NCBI GenBank assembly: GCA_963791225.1
Contig: CAWBRV010000003.1
Location: forward strand, 1,240,001-1,304,000
Length of the DNA stretch: 64,000 nucleotides
Direction: 5' to 3'
Source of the DNA: PALSA-612 sp963791225
GTDB taxonomy: Bacteria > Actinomycetota > Thermoleophilia > Gaiellales > Gaiellaceae
Shown here: in pieces, positions 1 to 8,464 of the stretch
Position numbering within the stretch: the stretch's first letter is position 1
Layout of the letters: every line of letters begins with the position of its first letter
Notes under the pieces: model-generated
What the model saw: the letters and a program-made list of their open reading frames with translations, nothing else
Databases searched by the model: none
Told to the model about the DNA's origin: nothing
Program-made: the position numbers and the translations under genes

Positions 1-21
1 CATTCACCTATCCTCGGTGCG

Positions 22-732
22 ATGAGCTCCCGGGCACAGACGGGCCAGGCCGCGATTCGCACGTCGGCGCGCGCGGAGGCGAAAGACTCCACGTCGTCCG
101 TCGGGGCCAGCCTGCGCGAGCGGCGCGAGGAGCTCGGCCTCAGCCTGCGCGAGCTCGCACGGCGGCTCGAGGTCTCGCCGAGCCTGGTCTCCCAGATCGA
201 AACCGGCAAGATCCAACCGTCCGTGCGGACGCTCTACGCGATCGTCAACGAGCTCGGCCTCTCCCTGGACGAGATCTTCGAGCTCGGCGGCCTGAGCTCC
301 GAGCACGCCCACACTCGCGGGCTGGGCGCGGCCCGGGCGGACGAGGTCGACAACGGCGCGCAGGCGCGCGCCGGCGCCGCTCCCGTCCAGCGCCGCGCCG
401 AACGGCGCGCGCTCGAGCTGGAGTCCGGCGTCCGCTGGGAGCGGCTGACGGCGTGGAACGACAAGGACATCGAGTTCATGGAGGCGATCTACGAGGTCGG
501 CGGCGCCTCGAGCCCGGACGGAAAGCTTGTCCGCCACAGCGGGCGCGAGTTCGGCCTCGTGCTCAGCGGCACGCTGGGTGTGACCGTCGGGTTCGAGGAG
601 CACGTGCTCCAACCCGGCGACTCGATCTCGTTCGAGTCGACGATTCCGCATCGGCTGCACAACGACGGCGATCAGGTCGTGCACGCGATCTGGGTGGTGC
701 TCGGCCGGCACCACCACGCGCCCGAGCACTGA
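22..732 (+). CDS. XRE-family transcriptional regulator with C-terminal cupin domain
   Basis: This is a 236-aa cytoplasmic DNA-binding regulator. Residues about 30-88 form a helix-turn-helix of the XRE type (SLRELARRLEVSPSLVSQIE, then a second helix region). Residues about 155-230 form a single cupin beta-barrel, with the GREFGLVLSG and LQPGDSISFES elements that normally bind a small effector. Between them lies a low-complexity Ala/Arg linker. Family members of this design (PuuR-like) sense a metabolite and control neighbouring catabolic genes. The gene lies 7 bp upstream of a bicupin gene on the same strand and near an importer and an amidohydrolase, so it is the obvious local regulator. That link is inference. 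The ATG at 22 is the first start in the window and places the HTH at the usual distance, but an upstream start cannot be excluded because the window begins here. Confidence 0.88.
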   Translation: MSSRAQTGQAAIRTSARAEAKDSTSSVGASLRERREELGLSLRELARRLEVSPSLVSQIETGKIQPSVRTLYAIVNELGLSLDEIFELGGLSSEHAHTRGLGAARADEVDNGAQARAGAAPVQRRAERRALELESGVRWERLTAWNDKDIEFMEAIYEVGGASSPDGKLVRHSGREFGLVLSGTLGVTVGFEEHVLQPGDSISFESTIPHRLHNDGDQVVHAIWVVLGRHHHAPEH

Positions 733-739
733 TGCGGAC

Positions 740-1738
740 ATGCCCGATCGTTCAGTCACGCTTGACAGCATGACCGGCGACACCGGTACGCGCGCGCTCG
801 CGGACGGGAGGCCGGGTCATCGCCTCGTCCGCCGTGAGGACGTCGCGTTCACCGATCCTTACCCGGGCCGCGGCAACGGCTTCCAGGCCTGCCGGCTCGT
901 CGACGGCTCGACCGGCGCGACGCACATGGGACTCGGGTTGTGCTTGCTCGTGGACGGACACCTCGACACGCACGTCCATTCGTACGAAGAGAGCTTCTAC
1001 GTCCTCGAGGGGCAGCCGGTCCTCTACCTCGACGGCCAGGCGGTCGAGCTCAAGCCCGGCGCCTGCGGTCTCGCGCCGGTGGGCGTTCCGCACGCGTGGC
1101 GCGCTGCCGGCCGCGCGCTCTGGGTCGAGATGGTCGCCCCGCGTCCGCGCCCCGACGGCAGCGACACGTTCTTCCTCGACTCCGCGTCCGAAGGCGCAGG
1201 AGCACCGATCGACGTCCGCGACCCGCGTAACCGCCATCTCTTCCTGCTCACGGAGGGCGAGATGGATCTCGATCGCTTGAAGCGCGGGGCAGCCGTCGCT
1301 GCTCCAACGGTCTCAGCGAGCATGGCGACTGCCGTTCTGGCGTACAGCGGAATCGCCGTGAAGATGCTCGTCGACCAGAGGCTCGACGCGCAGCTCCACA
1401 CGATGTTCATGGTCGATTACCAGCCGGGCGCCGTCGCGCATCCGCACGACCACCCGTTCGAGGAGTCGTACTACATGCTCGAGGGCGAGGTCGACGTCGT
1501 CGCGGACGGTGAGCGACACACACTCCGGCCGGGCGACGTCTTCTGGACGGCGACCGGGTGCGTCCACGCGTTCTACGAAACGCAGGGAGGCGGGGTGCGG
1601 TGGCTCGAGACGTCGGCCCCCGCGCCCCCACCACGCTACTCGTACCGGTTCGAACGGGACTGGGACTATCTCGTCGAGCGTCTGGCGTCCGATACGCGCG
1701 CGGGAACCGCTCCGCCGTCTCCTGACGCCGGCGACTAG
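740..1738 (+). CDS. Bicupin protein, (S)-ureidoglycine aminohydrolase-like
   Basis: The protein is 332 aa from the ATG at 740, or 322 aa from the ATG at 770. Neither start has a clear ribosome binding site. It contains two cupin barrels. The first spans about residues 60-140 and has HVHSYEESFYVLEG and PVGVPHAW. The second spans about 215-295 and has HPHDHPFEESYYMLEG and TGCVHAFYE. The His/Glu metal ligands are present in both copies. This duplicated architecture resembles ureidoglycine aminohydrolase (AllE/YlbA), which releases ammonia from (S)-ureidoglycine in allantoin breakdown, but bicupins have several functions. Its neighbours (XRE-cupin regulator, importer, amidohydrolase) fit a role in breakdown of a nitrogen-rich ring or ureido compound. 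The exact substrate is not shown by the sequence. Confidence 0.75.
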   Translation: MPDRSVTLDSMTGDTGTRALADGRPGHRLVRREDVAFTDPYPGRGNGFQACRLVDGSTGATHMGLGLCLLVDGHLDTHVHSYEESFYVLEGQPVLYLDGQAVELKPGACGLAPVGVPHAWRAAGRALWVEMVAPRPRPDGSDTFFLDSASEGAGAPIDVRDPRNRHLFLLTEGEMDLDRLKRGAAVAAPTVSASMATAVLAYSGIAVKMLVDQRLDAQLHTMFMVDYQPGAVAHPHDHPFEESYYMLEGEVDVVADGERHTLRPGDVFWTATGCVHAFYETQGGGVRWLETSAPAPPPRYSYRFERDWDYLVERLASDTRAGTAPPSPDAGD

Positions 1739-1743
1739 CTCGT

Positions 1744-2784
1744 TCAGCCCGCCGGCGCGTCTCCTTGTCGCGACCGCAGTCGGCCGACGCCTCCCAAGCT
1801 GGTGCGCAGGCGCGCGAGCAGCTCGGGGCCCTGGTAGAGCACGAGCGCCACCAGGATCAGCACGCCGATCGTCATCTGCGCGTACTCGGTCGGCTGCTGG
1901 AAGAACGACAGCGAGTTGTTGATCAGCGTGAGGAACAGGGCCGCGAGCATCGTGCCCACGAAGGATCCCCTTCCGCCGGCGAGGCTGGCGCCGCCGAGGA
2001 CGGCCGCGGCGATGCTCTCGAGGGCGTAGTCGCCGATGATCGGCGAGCCGATCTGGACTTCGGCGGCGAGGTAGAAGCCGGCGATCGACGCCATCACGGA
2101 GCAGACGACGAACGCAAGGATCATCACGTGGGCGGTTCTCATCCCGAGCCGGCGCGACGACGTCTCGTCGAGACCGACTGCCCGCACCGCCAGGCCCGTG
2201 CGCGAGCGGTACAGCCACACGTCCGCGAGCACGGCGAGGACGACGACGCCGACGAAGGCGAGCGGCACGAAGCCGATACTCGTCGTCAGCGCGTCGATGG
2301 CGTTGCTCGAGATCGGGCCTTCGGGGTGGTCGCGCAGCAGGAGTGACGCACCCTCGAGGATGCTGAACGTGCCGAGAGTGGCGATGATCGAAGGAAGGCG
2401 GAGGACGATGATGAGCGTCGCGTTGAACAACCCGGTCGCCAGTCCGACGGCCACGAGCGCAAGGGCCCCCGGGATCAATCCCAACGTCGACGTCTCGAAG
2501 GTCATCGTGAACGAGGCGACGACGACGCACATCGTCATCAGGGCCCCGACGGAGACGTCGAAGCCGCCGACGAGGAGCGCGCTCATCTGGCCGATCGAGA
2601 CGAGGGCGAGCGGCATCGTCGCGAGCAGGAGGTTCCGAAGGTTGTAGCTCGTGAGAAACGCCGACTGGTGCGCGGCCGTGTAGGCGCCGACCGCGACGAT
2701 CAGCGTCGTCATCAAGGCGAGCGGCAATGCGCCGCGGAATCTGACCCGGCCGATCGATGCTCCCGCACGCGTCAGAACGCTCAT
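1744..2784 (-). CDS. Sugar/nucleoside-type ABC transporter permease (RbsC family)
   Basis: This 346-aa integral membrane protein has about nine to ten hydrophobic segments and the BPD_transp_2 family signature region (AAAVLGGASLAGGRGSFVGT near residue 260), as in RbsC and related permeases. It would form the membrane channel of an importer with the ATPase encoded just upstream. The ATG overlaps the stop of that ATPase gene (ATGA), so the two are translationally coupled. It is the last gene of a four-gene operon with a second, diverged RbsC-type permease at the start, suggesting a heterodimeric channel. The gene ends 5 bp from the convergent bicupin gene. The substrate cannot be read from the permease. 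Confidence 0.9.
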   Translation of the reverse strand: MSVLTRAGASIGRVRFRGALPLALMTTLIVAVGAYTAAHQSAFLTSYNLRNLLLATMPLALVSIGQMSALLVGGFDVSVGALMTMCVVVASFTMTFETSTLGLIPGALALVAVGLATGLFNATLIIVLRLPSIIATLGTFSILEGASLLLRDHPEGPISSNAIDALTTSIGFVPLAFVGVVVLAVLADVWLYRSRTGLAVRAVGLDETSSRRLGMRTAHVMILAFVVCSVMASIAGFYLAAEVQIGSPIIGDYALESIAAAVLGGASLAGGRGSFVGTMLAALFLTLINNSLSFFQQPTEYAQMTIGVLILVALVLYQGPELLARLRTSLGGVGRLRSRQGDAPAG

Positions 2785-4328
2785 CCCGGCCGCTCGACTC
2801 CCGGGGGCGCAGGCTCTCGTGCGCCGACGCGCGAACCCACGATCGCCTCGACGATCCTGCGCTCGCCGAGCTCGTCGCCGCGGATCTCGTCGACGATCGT
2901 CCCGCGCGACATCACGACGACGCGGTCACAGAGCCCGGCGAGCTCGAGCGGATCGCTCGACTTGACGATGACGGCCACGCCCTCCTTCGCCTTCGCGCGC
3001 AGCGCGTCGTAGATGTCGAAGCGCGCGGCGACGTCGACGCCCTGCGTCGGCTCCTCGGCGAGGATGATCTTGACGTCCCCGCGGAGGAACGGGCGCATCA
3101 GCGAGACCTTTTGCTGGTTGCCGCCGGACAGGGACTGCACCGGCTGCTCGATCGACGCCATCCGGATGCTGAGGCGGTGCGCGAGCTCGTCGACCGTCCG
3201 CCGCTCACGCCGTCGCTGCAGGAGGCCGAGGCGTCCCAGCCTCCCCAGAATCTGGATCGTTGTGTTGGCGCGCACGCTCAGGACCGGGAAGAGCGACTCC
3301 CGGGCTCGATCGCCGCTGAGCAACACGACTCCGGCGCGGAGGGCAGCGAGCGGCGACCTCGTGTTGAGCTCGTCGCCGCCGCAAGAGGCTGTCCCCGTCG
3401 AGCGCTCGACACCCGCAAGGGCACGAAGGAACTGCGTCTGGCCGTTGCCCTCCGCGCCTGCGATCCCGACGATCTCGCCCTTCCCGACCTCGAGATCGAT
3501 GGGACCGAAGCGCTCACCGCGGAGGCCCGACACGTCGAGCAGCGTCTCGGCACGGTGTCCGTCGGCGTCTCGCTCGGGGAAGGCGAGCTGGAGCGGCCGA
3601 CCGATCATGAGGGCGACCAGTGCTTCTTCCGACATGTCGGCGGCCTTGTGGGTGCCCTGACCGACGCCGTCCCGAAGCACGGTGATCCGGTCGGCGATCC
3701 CGAGCACCTCCGGCAGTCGATGGCTGACGTAGACGATCCCGACGCCCGCCCGGCTCTGTTCGAGCACGAGCGCATGAAGCCGCTCGACATCCTCCGGCCC
3801 GAGCGCGGTCGTCGGCTCGTCGAGGAGGAGCACCTTCGGCTGGGCGAGCAGGACCTTGACCACCTCGAGCAGCTGCCGGTCGGCGAGCGACAGTGAGCCG
3901 GCGACCGCGGTGACGGGGAGGTCGAGCTTGAACTCCCCCAGCCTCGCCGCCGCCCACTCCTCCATGCGTCCGTACCTCGGCTTCACGTCCGTGGGCACGG
4001 CGAGGTAGAGGTTCTCGGCGACCGACAGGTCGAGGACGTGCGAGTAGGTCTGATACGCGATGCCGAGGCCCAGCTTCCGAGCCTCGGCAGGAGAGCCGCG
4101 CCGCCGGCGCCGCCCGCCGATCTCGACGGCTCCGTCGTCAGGATGGACGAAGCCGCTCGCGATTCCGAGCAATGTCGATTTCCCGGACCCGTTCTCCCCG
4201 ACGAGCGCATGGATCTCCCCTGCGCGGCAGTCGACGCTGACGTCACGAAGCGCCTGTACTGCTCCGAACGCCTTCGACACGCCGCGCAGGGACAGCACGA
4301 GGGGGCTCGCGGGCCCGGGACTCGACAT
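2781..4328 (-). CDS. ABC transporter ATP-binding protein with two nucleotide-binding domains (RbsA/MglA type)
   Basis: The 515-aa cytoplasmic ATPase powers the adjacent importer. The first domain has Walker A GENGSGKSTLLG (about residue 45), signature region SLADRQLLEVVKVLL and Walker B KVLLLDEPTTALG. The second has a degenerate Walker A (GAEGNGQTQFLRAL), a good signature LSGGNQQKVSLMR and Walker B IILAEEPTQGVD. One intact and one degenerate site is the normal pattern of carbohydrate-uptake class 2 ATPases. The length matches the family (about 500 aa). It lies 45 bp downstream of the binding-protein gene and overlaps the following permease gene by 4 bp. RbsA-type importers move sugars, nucleosides, autoinducers and purine-related compounds. 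The amidohydrolase nearby favours a nitrogenous substrate. Confidence 0.92.
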   Translation of the reverse strand: MSSPGPASPLVLSLRGVSKAFGAVQALRDVSVDCRAGEIHALVGENGSGKSTLLGIASGFVHPDDGAVEIGGRRRRRGSPAEARKLGLGIAYQTYSHVLDLSVAENLYLAVPTDVKPRYGRMEEWAAARLGEFKLDLPVTAVAGSLSLADRQLLEVVKVLLAQPKVLLLDEPTTALGPEDVERLHALVLEQSRAGVGIVYVSHRLPEVLGIADRITVLRDGVGQGTHKAADMSEEALVALMIGRPLQLAFPERDADGHRAETLLDVSGLRGERFGPIDLEVGKGEIVGIAGAEGNGQTQFLRALAGVERSTGTASCGGDELNTRSPLAALRAGVVLLSGDRARESLFPVLSVRANTTIQILGRLGRLGLLQRRRERRTVDELAHRLSIRMASIEQPVQSLSGGNQQKVSLMRPFLRGDVKIILAEEPTQGVDVAARFDIYDALRAKAKEGVAVIVKSSDPLELAGLCDRVVVMSRGTIVDEIRGDELGERRIVEAIVGSRVGAREPAPPGVERPG

Positions 4329-4373
4329 CGTTTGTATCTGGCTCAGGTTCTAGTGATTCGTTTCGTCATTCTC

Positions 4374-5657
4374 CTAGGGATACATCCGGTGGAGCAGGCT
4401 CAGCGGGATGAGCGACGTCGCGGACGCCAGCTGCGGATAGCCCTTCACGCATGAGTCGCGCACCCTCTGGTTCTGCAGTTGGATCGGGAACACGATCGTG
4501 GGCGGGATCTTCGCCCCCTTGAGCTTCATCATCGCGGCCGTGAAGGCGACCCGGATCTGCGTGTTCGCCGAGGTGTAGTAGAACATCTTGAGGTTCGGGT
4601 TCTTCAGGGCGTTGAACTGACAGCCCATGATGACATCGTCGGTCCTGAGCGTCAGCACGGTGTTGTACGGAATCCCCGCGGCCTTGTACGCCGCCAGGGC
4701 GCCCTGCGCCATGGCAGCCCCGAACTCGTAGCTCCAGCCCTTGATGTCGGGATACTTGGCGAGGATTCCGGCGACGACCTGCTGCACCTTCGAGGGATCC
4801 CAGTTCGTCGGCTCGGTCGCGACGACGTGGATGCTGGGGTTGAGCGCCGGCTTCTCGCACTTCTGCCAGCTGGCGGAGAGAGGATTCCCCGGGAAGCCGC
4901 CGAGGAAGGCGATGTTGCCGGACTTGACCTGCTGGTTCATGACGTACGCGAACGTCTTGCCGAGGGTGCAGGTGTCCTCGCCGACGACCGTCAGGTAGTT
5001 CGTGCCAGGTCCTGTCACCTCGCCCCAGGCGTAGGTCGCCACCGGGATTCCGGCGTCGGTTGCCTCCTTCATGACCGGCAGCATGGCGTCGCCGAAGTCC
5101 GGATAGGAGACGATCAGGCTGACGTGCTGTGCGATCGCCGCCTTGAAGTCGGCGATCCCCTGGGTCAGGTCGGAGTGTGCGCTCTTGTAGATGATCTTGC
5201 CGACCGAGGGGTACGTCAGCGCCTGGAGGATGAACTCCATCCTCGACATCTGGCGGAAGACGTTCTCGCCGAACTGCTCGATGTAGGCGACGGTGAGCTT
5301 GCCTCCCGTTCCGGTACTGCAGCCGTTGTTCTGCCAGCACTTGTACGCGAGGTTGAGGTTGACCTTCCTGTCTGCGCGGCCGAGGCCGGCCAGCGCGATG
5401 TTGCGCGCCGTCGGGTTCTTCGGGAGAAGTTTGGCGTTGAAGAGCGTGTGCTTCAGGGTGCTGGCCTTCGCCACGTACACCTCGCCAAACCCGCCTCCCT
5501 TGCCGACCAGCACCGGCCCCGCTTTTGCGGCGTGCGTCTTGCTCGTGCTGCCGAGACTGCTCGAGGCGAGTACGGCAGCCACCACGAGCACCGCGAGCGT
5601 CAGGACCGCCATCGTCCGGCGCCTCCATCTCGCTGCGGGCTCCTTCGATACGTGCAT
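4374..5657 (-). CDS. Periplasmic-type substrate-binding protein of the ABC importer (Peripla_BP_4-like)
   Basis: This exported solute receptor is 427 aa. The ATG at 5657 follows an excellent ribosome binding site (AAAGGAGGGCACG directly before it) and starts a signal peptide with a basic stretch (RWRRRT) and a hydrophobic core (MAVLTLAVLVVAAVLASSSL). The mature part resembles ribose/xylose-type binding proteins: two alternating alpha/beta lobes, with VSLIVSYPDFGDAMLPVMKE near residue 180 and hinge-region segments later. It has no obvious lipobox Cys after the signal, unlike many Gram-positive receptors. It lies between permease 1 and the ATPase gene in one operon. The reading frame stays open far upstream through the permease gene, but the Shine-Dalgarno and signal peptide fix this start. 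The ligand is unknown. Confidence 0.9.
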   Translation of the reverse strand: MHVSKEPAARWRRRTMAVLTLAVLVVAAVLASSSLGSTSKTHAAKAGPVLVGKGGGFGEVYVAKASTLKHTLFNAKLLPKNPTARNIALAGLGRADRKVNLNLAYKCWQNNGCSTGTGGKLTVAYIEQFGENVFRQMSRMEFILQALTYPSVGKIIYKSAHSDLTQGIADFKAAIAQHVSLIVSYPDFGDAMLPVMKEATDAGIPVATYAWGEVTGPGTNYLTVVGEDTCTLGKTFAYVMNQQVKSGNIAFLGGFPGNPLSASWQKCEKPALNPSIHVVATEPTNWDPSKVQQVVAGILAKYPDIKGWSYEFGAAMAQGALAAYKAAGIPYNTVLTLRTDDVIMGCQFNALKNPNLKMFYYTSANTQIRVAFTAAMMKLKGAKIPPTIVFPIQLQNQRVRDSCVKGYPQLASATSLIPLSLLHRMYP

Positions 5658-5680
5658 CGTGCCCTCCTTTCGTGAGCCTC

Positions 5681-6709
5681 TCAGCTCGTGTTTAGGTCCA
5701 CCTGGTTGCCCGCCGTCGCCTCGACCGGTCTCAGGACCCGGCCGAGCAGGGAGGCGATCCGGTCGCCGGAGACGAGCATCCCCGCGATGATCGCAGCACC
5801 GTAGACGATGTACTGCATCGCGGCCGACAGGCCCAGGATCAGCAACATCTGTGTCAGGAAGGTGAGCGCGAGCGCTGCCATCCACGTCGACGTTGCGCTC
5901 GCCAGCCCGCCGGAGAGCGACGCCCCGGCAATGACGACTGCAGCGATCGGCGCGAGCAGGTAGCCGGCGCCGAAGGCCGGGTCGACGCTGATGCGGATGC
6001 CGGCGAGCAGGACCGCAGCAACCCCGTAGAGGATGCCCGCCGCCGTGTACGCGAACACGACGTGCGTTCGAACGTGCAGCCCGGCCATCCACGCGGCCCT
6101 CGGGTTCGCGCCCACCGCCTGAAAACGCCGCCCGGAGGCCGTGTAGCGAAGCACGAGCGCGACGGCGACCGTGATGGCGGCACCCGTCCAGAAGACGGCG
6201 CTGATGCCAAGAGGCTTCTCCGCCGCCCACGACGAGAGCGCTTCCGGCACCTGAGACGAGTTCGTGACGTCGAGCGAGTACCTCAGGCTCCACGCGGACA
6301 AGATCAGCCCGACGGCCAGCGTGACGATCAGCGGGTTCAGTCTCACGATGCCGACGAGGAGTCCGTTGACGAGGCCCACGAGCGCTCCCAGGCCGATGCA
6401 GGCGAGAATTCCGAGCGCCAGGCGGTGGTTGGAGCCCACACTCACGCCGACGATGAAGTTTCCGCCCAGGGAGATGACGCCCGGGGTCGAGAGGTCGATG
6501 CCGGCCTGCATGACCACGAGCATCTGCCCGAGCGCCGCAACGGCGAGAATCGTCATGGAGGGAAGCACGTATGACCACGACGTATGTTGGAGCGCCTCGG
6601 GCGCGATGATCGCGGCGACGGCCGCGAGCACGGCGAAGGCGATCCACACCGGCAGGAAGCGGGCCGCTACGACGGCACTCGCGGCGAACGTTCTGACGGG
6701 GGCAGTCAC
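5681..6709 (-). CDS. Sugar/nucleoside-type ABC transporter permease (RbsC family), first gene of importer operon
   Basis: The protein is 342 aa from a GTG at 6709 (V-T-A-P-V-R-T-F). It is an integral membrane protein with about nine to ten hydrophobic helices and the BPD_transp_2 hallmark LAPIAAVVIAGASLSGG near residue 265. An ATG further upstream (6856) would add about 49 residues that look non-coding and would run through the promoter described here, so I prefer GTG 6709. It is the first gene of the permease, binding protein, ATPase, permease operon. Its sequence differs clearly from the second permease, so the channel is probably a heterodimer. It is divergent from the amidohydrolase gene. 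Confidence 0.87.
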   Translation of the reverse strand: MTAPVRTFAASAVVAARFLPVWIAFAVLAAVAAIIAPEALQHTSWSYVLPSMTILAVAALGQMLVVMQAGIDLSTPGVISLGGNFIVGVSVGSNHRLALGILACIGLGALVGLVNGLLVGIVRLNPLIVTLAVGLILSAWSLRYSLDVTNSSQVPEALSSWAAEKPLGISAVFWTGAAITVAVALVLRYTASGRRFQAVGANPRAAWMAGLHVRTHVVFAYTAAGILYGVAAVLLAGIRISVDPAFGAGYLLAPIAAVVIAGASLSGGLASATSTWMAALALTFLTQMLLILGLSAAMQYIVYGAAIIAGMLVSGDRIASLLGRVLRPVEATAGNQVDLNTS

Positions 6710-6765
6710 GGCCGTGCCTTTGCGGGGCGGGGCGAGGGCGGAGGGGTAGCCGAAACCAGACCACC

Positions 6766-6795
6766 ATTCTGAGCATGTGCGATGAGAAGTGTCAA
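6766..6795 (-). promoter_or_regulatory. Promoter of the ABC importer operon
   Basis: On the minus strand a perfect -35 box TTGACA (6795-6790) is followed after 18 bp by CAGAAT (6771-6766). Transcription would start near 6759, about 50 nt before the GTG of the first permease gene. The surrounding 6710-7023 stretch has no gene. It holds this promoter, the divergent one at 6891-6920, and a GTGT/ACAC-flanked element next to the -35 box that could be an operator. Confidence 0.55.
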
Positions 6796-6890
6796 CTGTT
6801 GTCGAACACGGGCGTGCACCCCCACTTAAGAGATCCGGCGCGCCCGCCTCGGCCATGCGCCAGAACGTTGTCCTGCCAGGGTTGTCGGCG

Positions 6891-6920
6891 TTGACGCGTC
6901 GGCGCGGAGGCGTTTATGCT
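6891..6920 (+). promoter_or_regulatory. Promoter of the amidohydrolase gene
   Basis: TTGACG (6891-6896) and TATGCT (6915-6920) are separated by 18 bp, a good match to a housekeeping sigma-70-type promoter. The start site would be near 6927, leaving a leader of about 95 nt before the ATG at 7024. It is divergent from the importer promoter, so one regulator could control both. Confidence 0.55.
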
Positions 6921-7023
6921 CGCTGTACATGCGGCAGCCAAGGACACCTCCCTCTGCTGCCGACGAAGGCTCTCTCGCGCCCTCACGACGATCCATGTCC
7001 CGTCAGCCACTGGGAAATACCGC

Positions 7024-8391
7024 ATGAGCTCGCAGCGGCTCTTGATTCGCAACGGCTTCGTCGTCTCGATGGATCCCGACGTCGGCGAGATCCCGAAAGG
7101 CGATGTTCTCGTCGAGGACGGCACGATCGTCGAAGTCGGACGTGGCCTCGAGGTAGCCGAGGCGGAAGAGATCGACGCAACGGGAATGATCGTCATGCCG
7201 GGCTTCGTCGACACACACCGGCACACCTGGCAGACGCCGGTCCGCGGTGTCCTCCCGTGCTGCACGCTCGACAACTACTTCGCGGTGATGCTCGGCAGCG
7301 TCGGTGGCCACTACCGCCCCGAGGACGTCCACATCGGCAACTACGCCGGTGCGTTGGAGGCCCTCAACGGCGGCGTGACGACGTTGCTCGACTGGTCGCA
7401 TATCAACAACACGCCCGATCACTCCGATGCGGCGATCCAGGGCCTGAAGGACGCCGGCATCCGGGCGATCTACGCACACGGGGTGCCGACGGGCGGCGAA
7501 TGGTGGTCGTTCAGCGAGCTGAACCATCCAGAGGACATCCGGCGCATCCGGGAGACGTACTTCTCCTCCGACGATCAGCTGCTGACGCTCGCGCTCGCGG
7601 CCCGAGCACCCGGCAACTCGAACTTCGAGGTCGCGAAGCACGACTGGGAGCTCGCGCGCGACCTCGGCATCCGCATCAGCGTGCACGTCGGCATGCGGCT
7701 GACGACGGTCCACGTGCACCACGTCAAGAACTTGGACGACCTCGGCCTGCTCGGCCCCGACACGACGTACATCCACTGCACCGATTCGACGGACGAGGAG
7801 CTCGACCTGGTTGCGGAGACCGGCGGGACCGCGTCCATTGCGCCGTACGTCGAGATGCTCATGGGCCACGGCCGCCCGCCGACGGGCAGGCTCGTGGATC
7901 GCGGCGTGCGGCCGTCACTGAGCGTCGACGTCGTCTCCAGCGTCCCCGGCGAGATGTTCACGCAGATGCGTACTGCCCTCGTCCACGAACGGATCGGCGC
8001 CTTCACCGACACGCCGGACGAGGCGTTCGCGCCGACGCTGACGCACAGGGACGTGCTCGAGTTCGCGACGATCGAAGGTGCGCGGGCATGCGCGCTCGAC
8101 GACAAGGTCGGGTCGCTCGCGCCTGGCAAGCAGGCGGACATCGTTCTCTTGAAGGTCAACGCGATCAACACGGCTCCGATGGTCGATCCCGTCGGAACGA
8201 TCGTCGTGTTCGCCGACACGTCCAACGTCGACTCCGTGTTCGTCGCCGGGCGCGCCGTGAAGCGCCACGGACGGCTCGTCGACGTCGACGTCGACGGCGT
8301 CGTCCAGAAACTCGAAGAGTCCAGGAATCACATTCTCTCGCGAGGCGGATTGCTGCCGGAGTGGGCAGCCGAGCCGATGGCAACCGTCTGA
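7024..8391 (+). CDS. Amidohydrolase of the TrzA/AtzA/SsnA (chlorohydrolase, deaminase) group
   Basis: This 455-aa cytoplasmic metal-dependent hydrolase has a small N-terminal beta domain with the usual opening (LLIRNGFVVSMDPD). The metal-binding motif PGFVDTHRHTW lies near residue 63, further ligands sit in SVHVG (about 221) and YIHCTDSTDEE (about 250), and the C-terminal composite-domain motif is GSLAPGKQADIVLL. The usual LGTDG ligand region reads LSVDVVSS, so the Asp is kept in a changed setting. Relatives deaminate or dechlorinate triazines, cytosine, guanine or adenosine-like rings. ATG 7024 matches the family N-terminus, although the frame is open from 6916. It is divergent from the importer operon, and together they suggest uptake and hydrolysis of an N-heterocycle. 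The substrate is not decided by sequence. Confidence 0.85.
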   Translation: MSSQRLLIRNGFVVSMDPDVGEIPKGDVLVEDGTIVEVGRGLEVAEAEEIDATGMIVMPGFVDTHRHTWQTPVRGVLPCCTLDNYFAVMLGSVGGHYRPEDVHIGNYAGALEALNGGVTTLLDWSHINNTPDHSDAAIQGLKDAGIRAIYAHGVPTGGEWWSFSELNHPEDIRRIRETYFSSDDQLLTLALAARAPGNSNFEVAKHDWELARDLGIRISVHVGMRLTTVHVHHVKNLDDLGLLGPDTTYIHCTDSTDEELDLVAETGGTASIAPYVEMLMGHGRPPTGRLVDRGVRPSLSVDVVSSVPGEMFTQMRTALVHERIGAFTDTPDEAFAPTLTHRDVLEFATIEGARACALDDKVGSLAPGKQADIVLLKVNAINTAPMVDPVGTIVVFADTSNVDSVFVAGRAVKRHGRLVDVDVDGVVQKLEESRNHILSRGGLLPEWAAEPMATV

Positions 8392-8464
8392 GTCGCTGTC
8401 CCCGGGCTCGGTCCGCGGTGTACGGACGGGCCCTCTCTTGGCTCTGTGCGAAAGGAGGGAGCGA

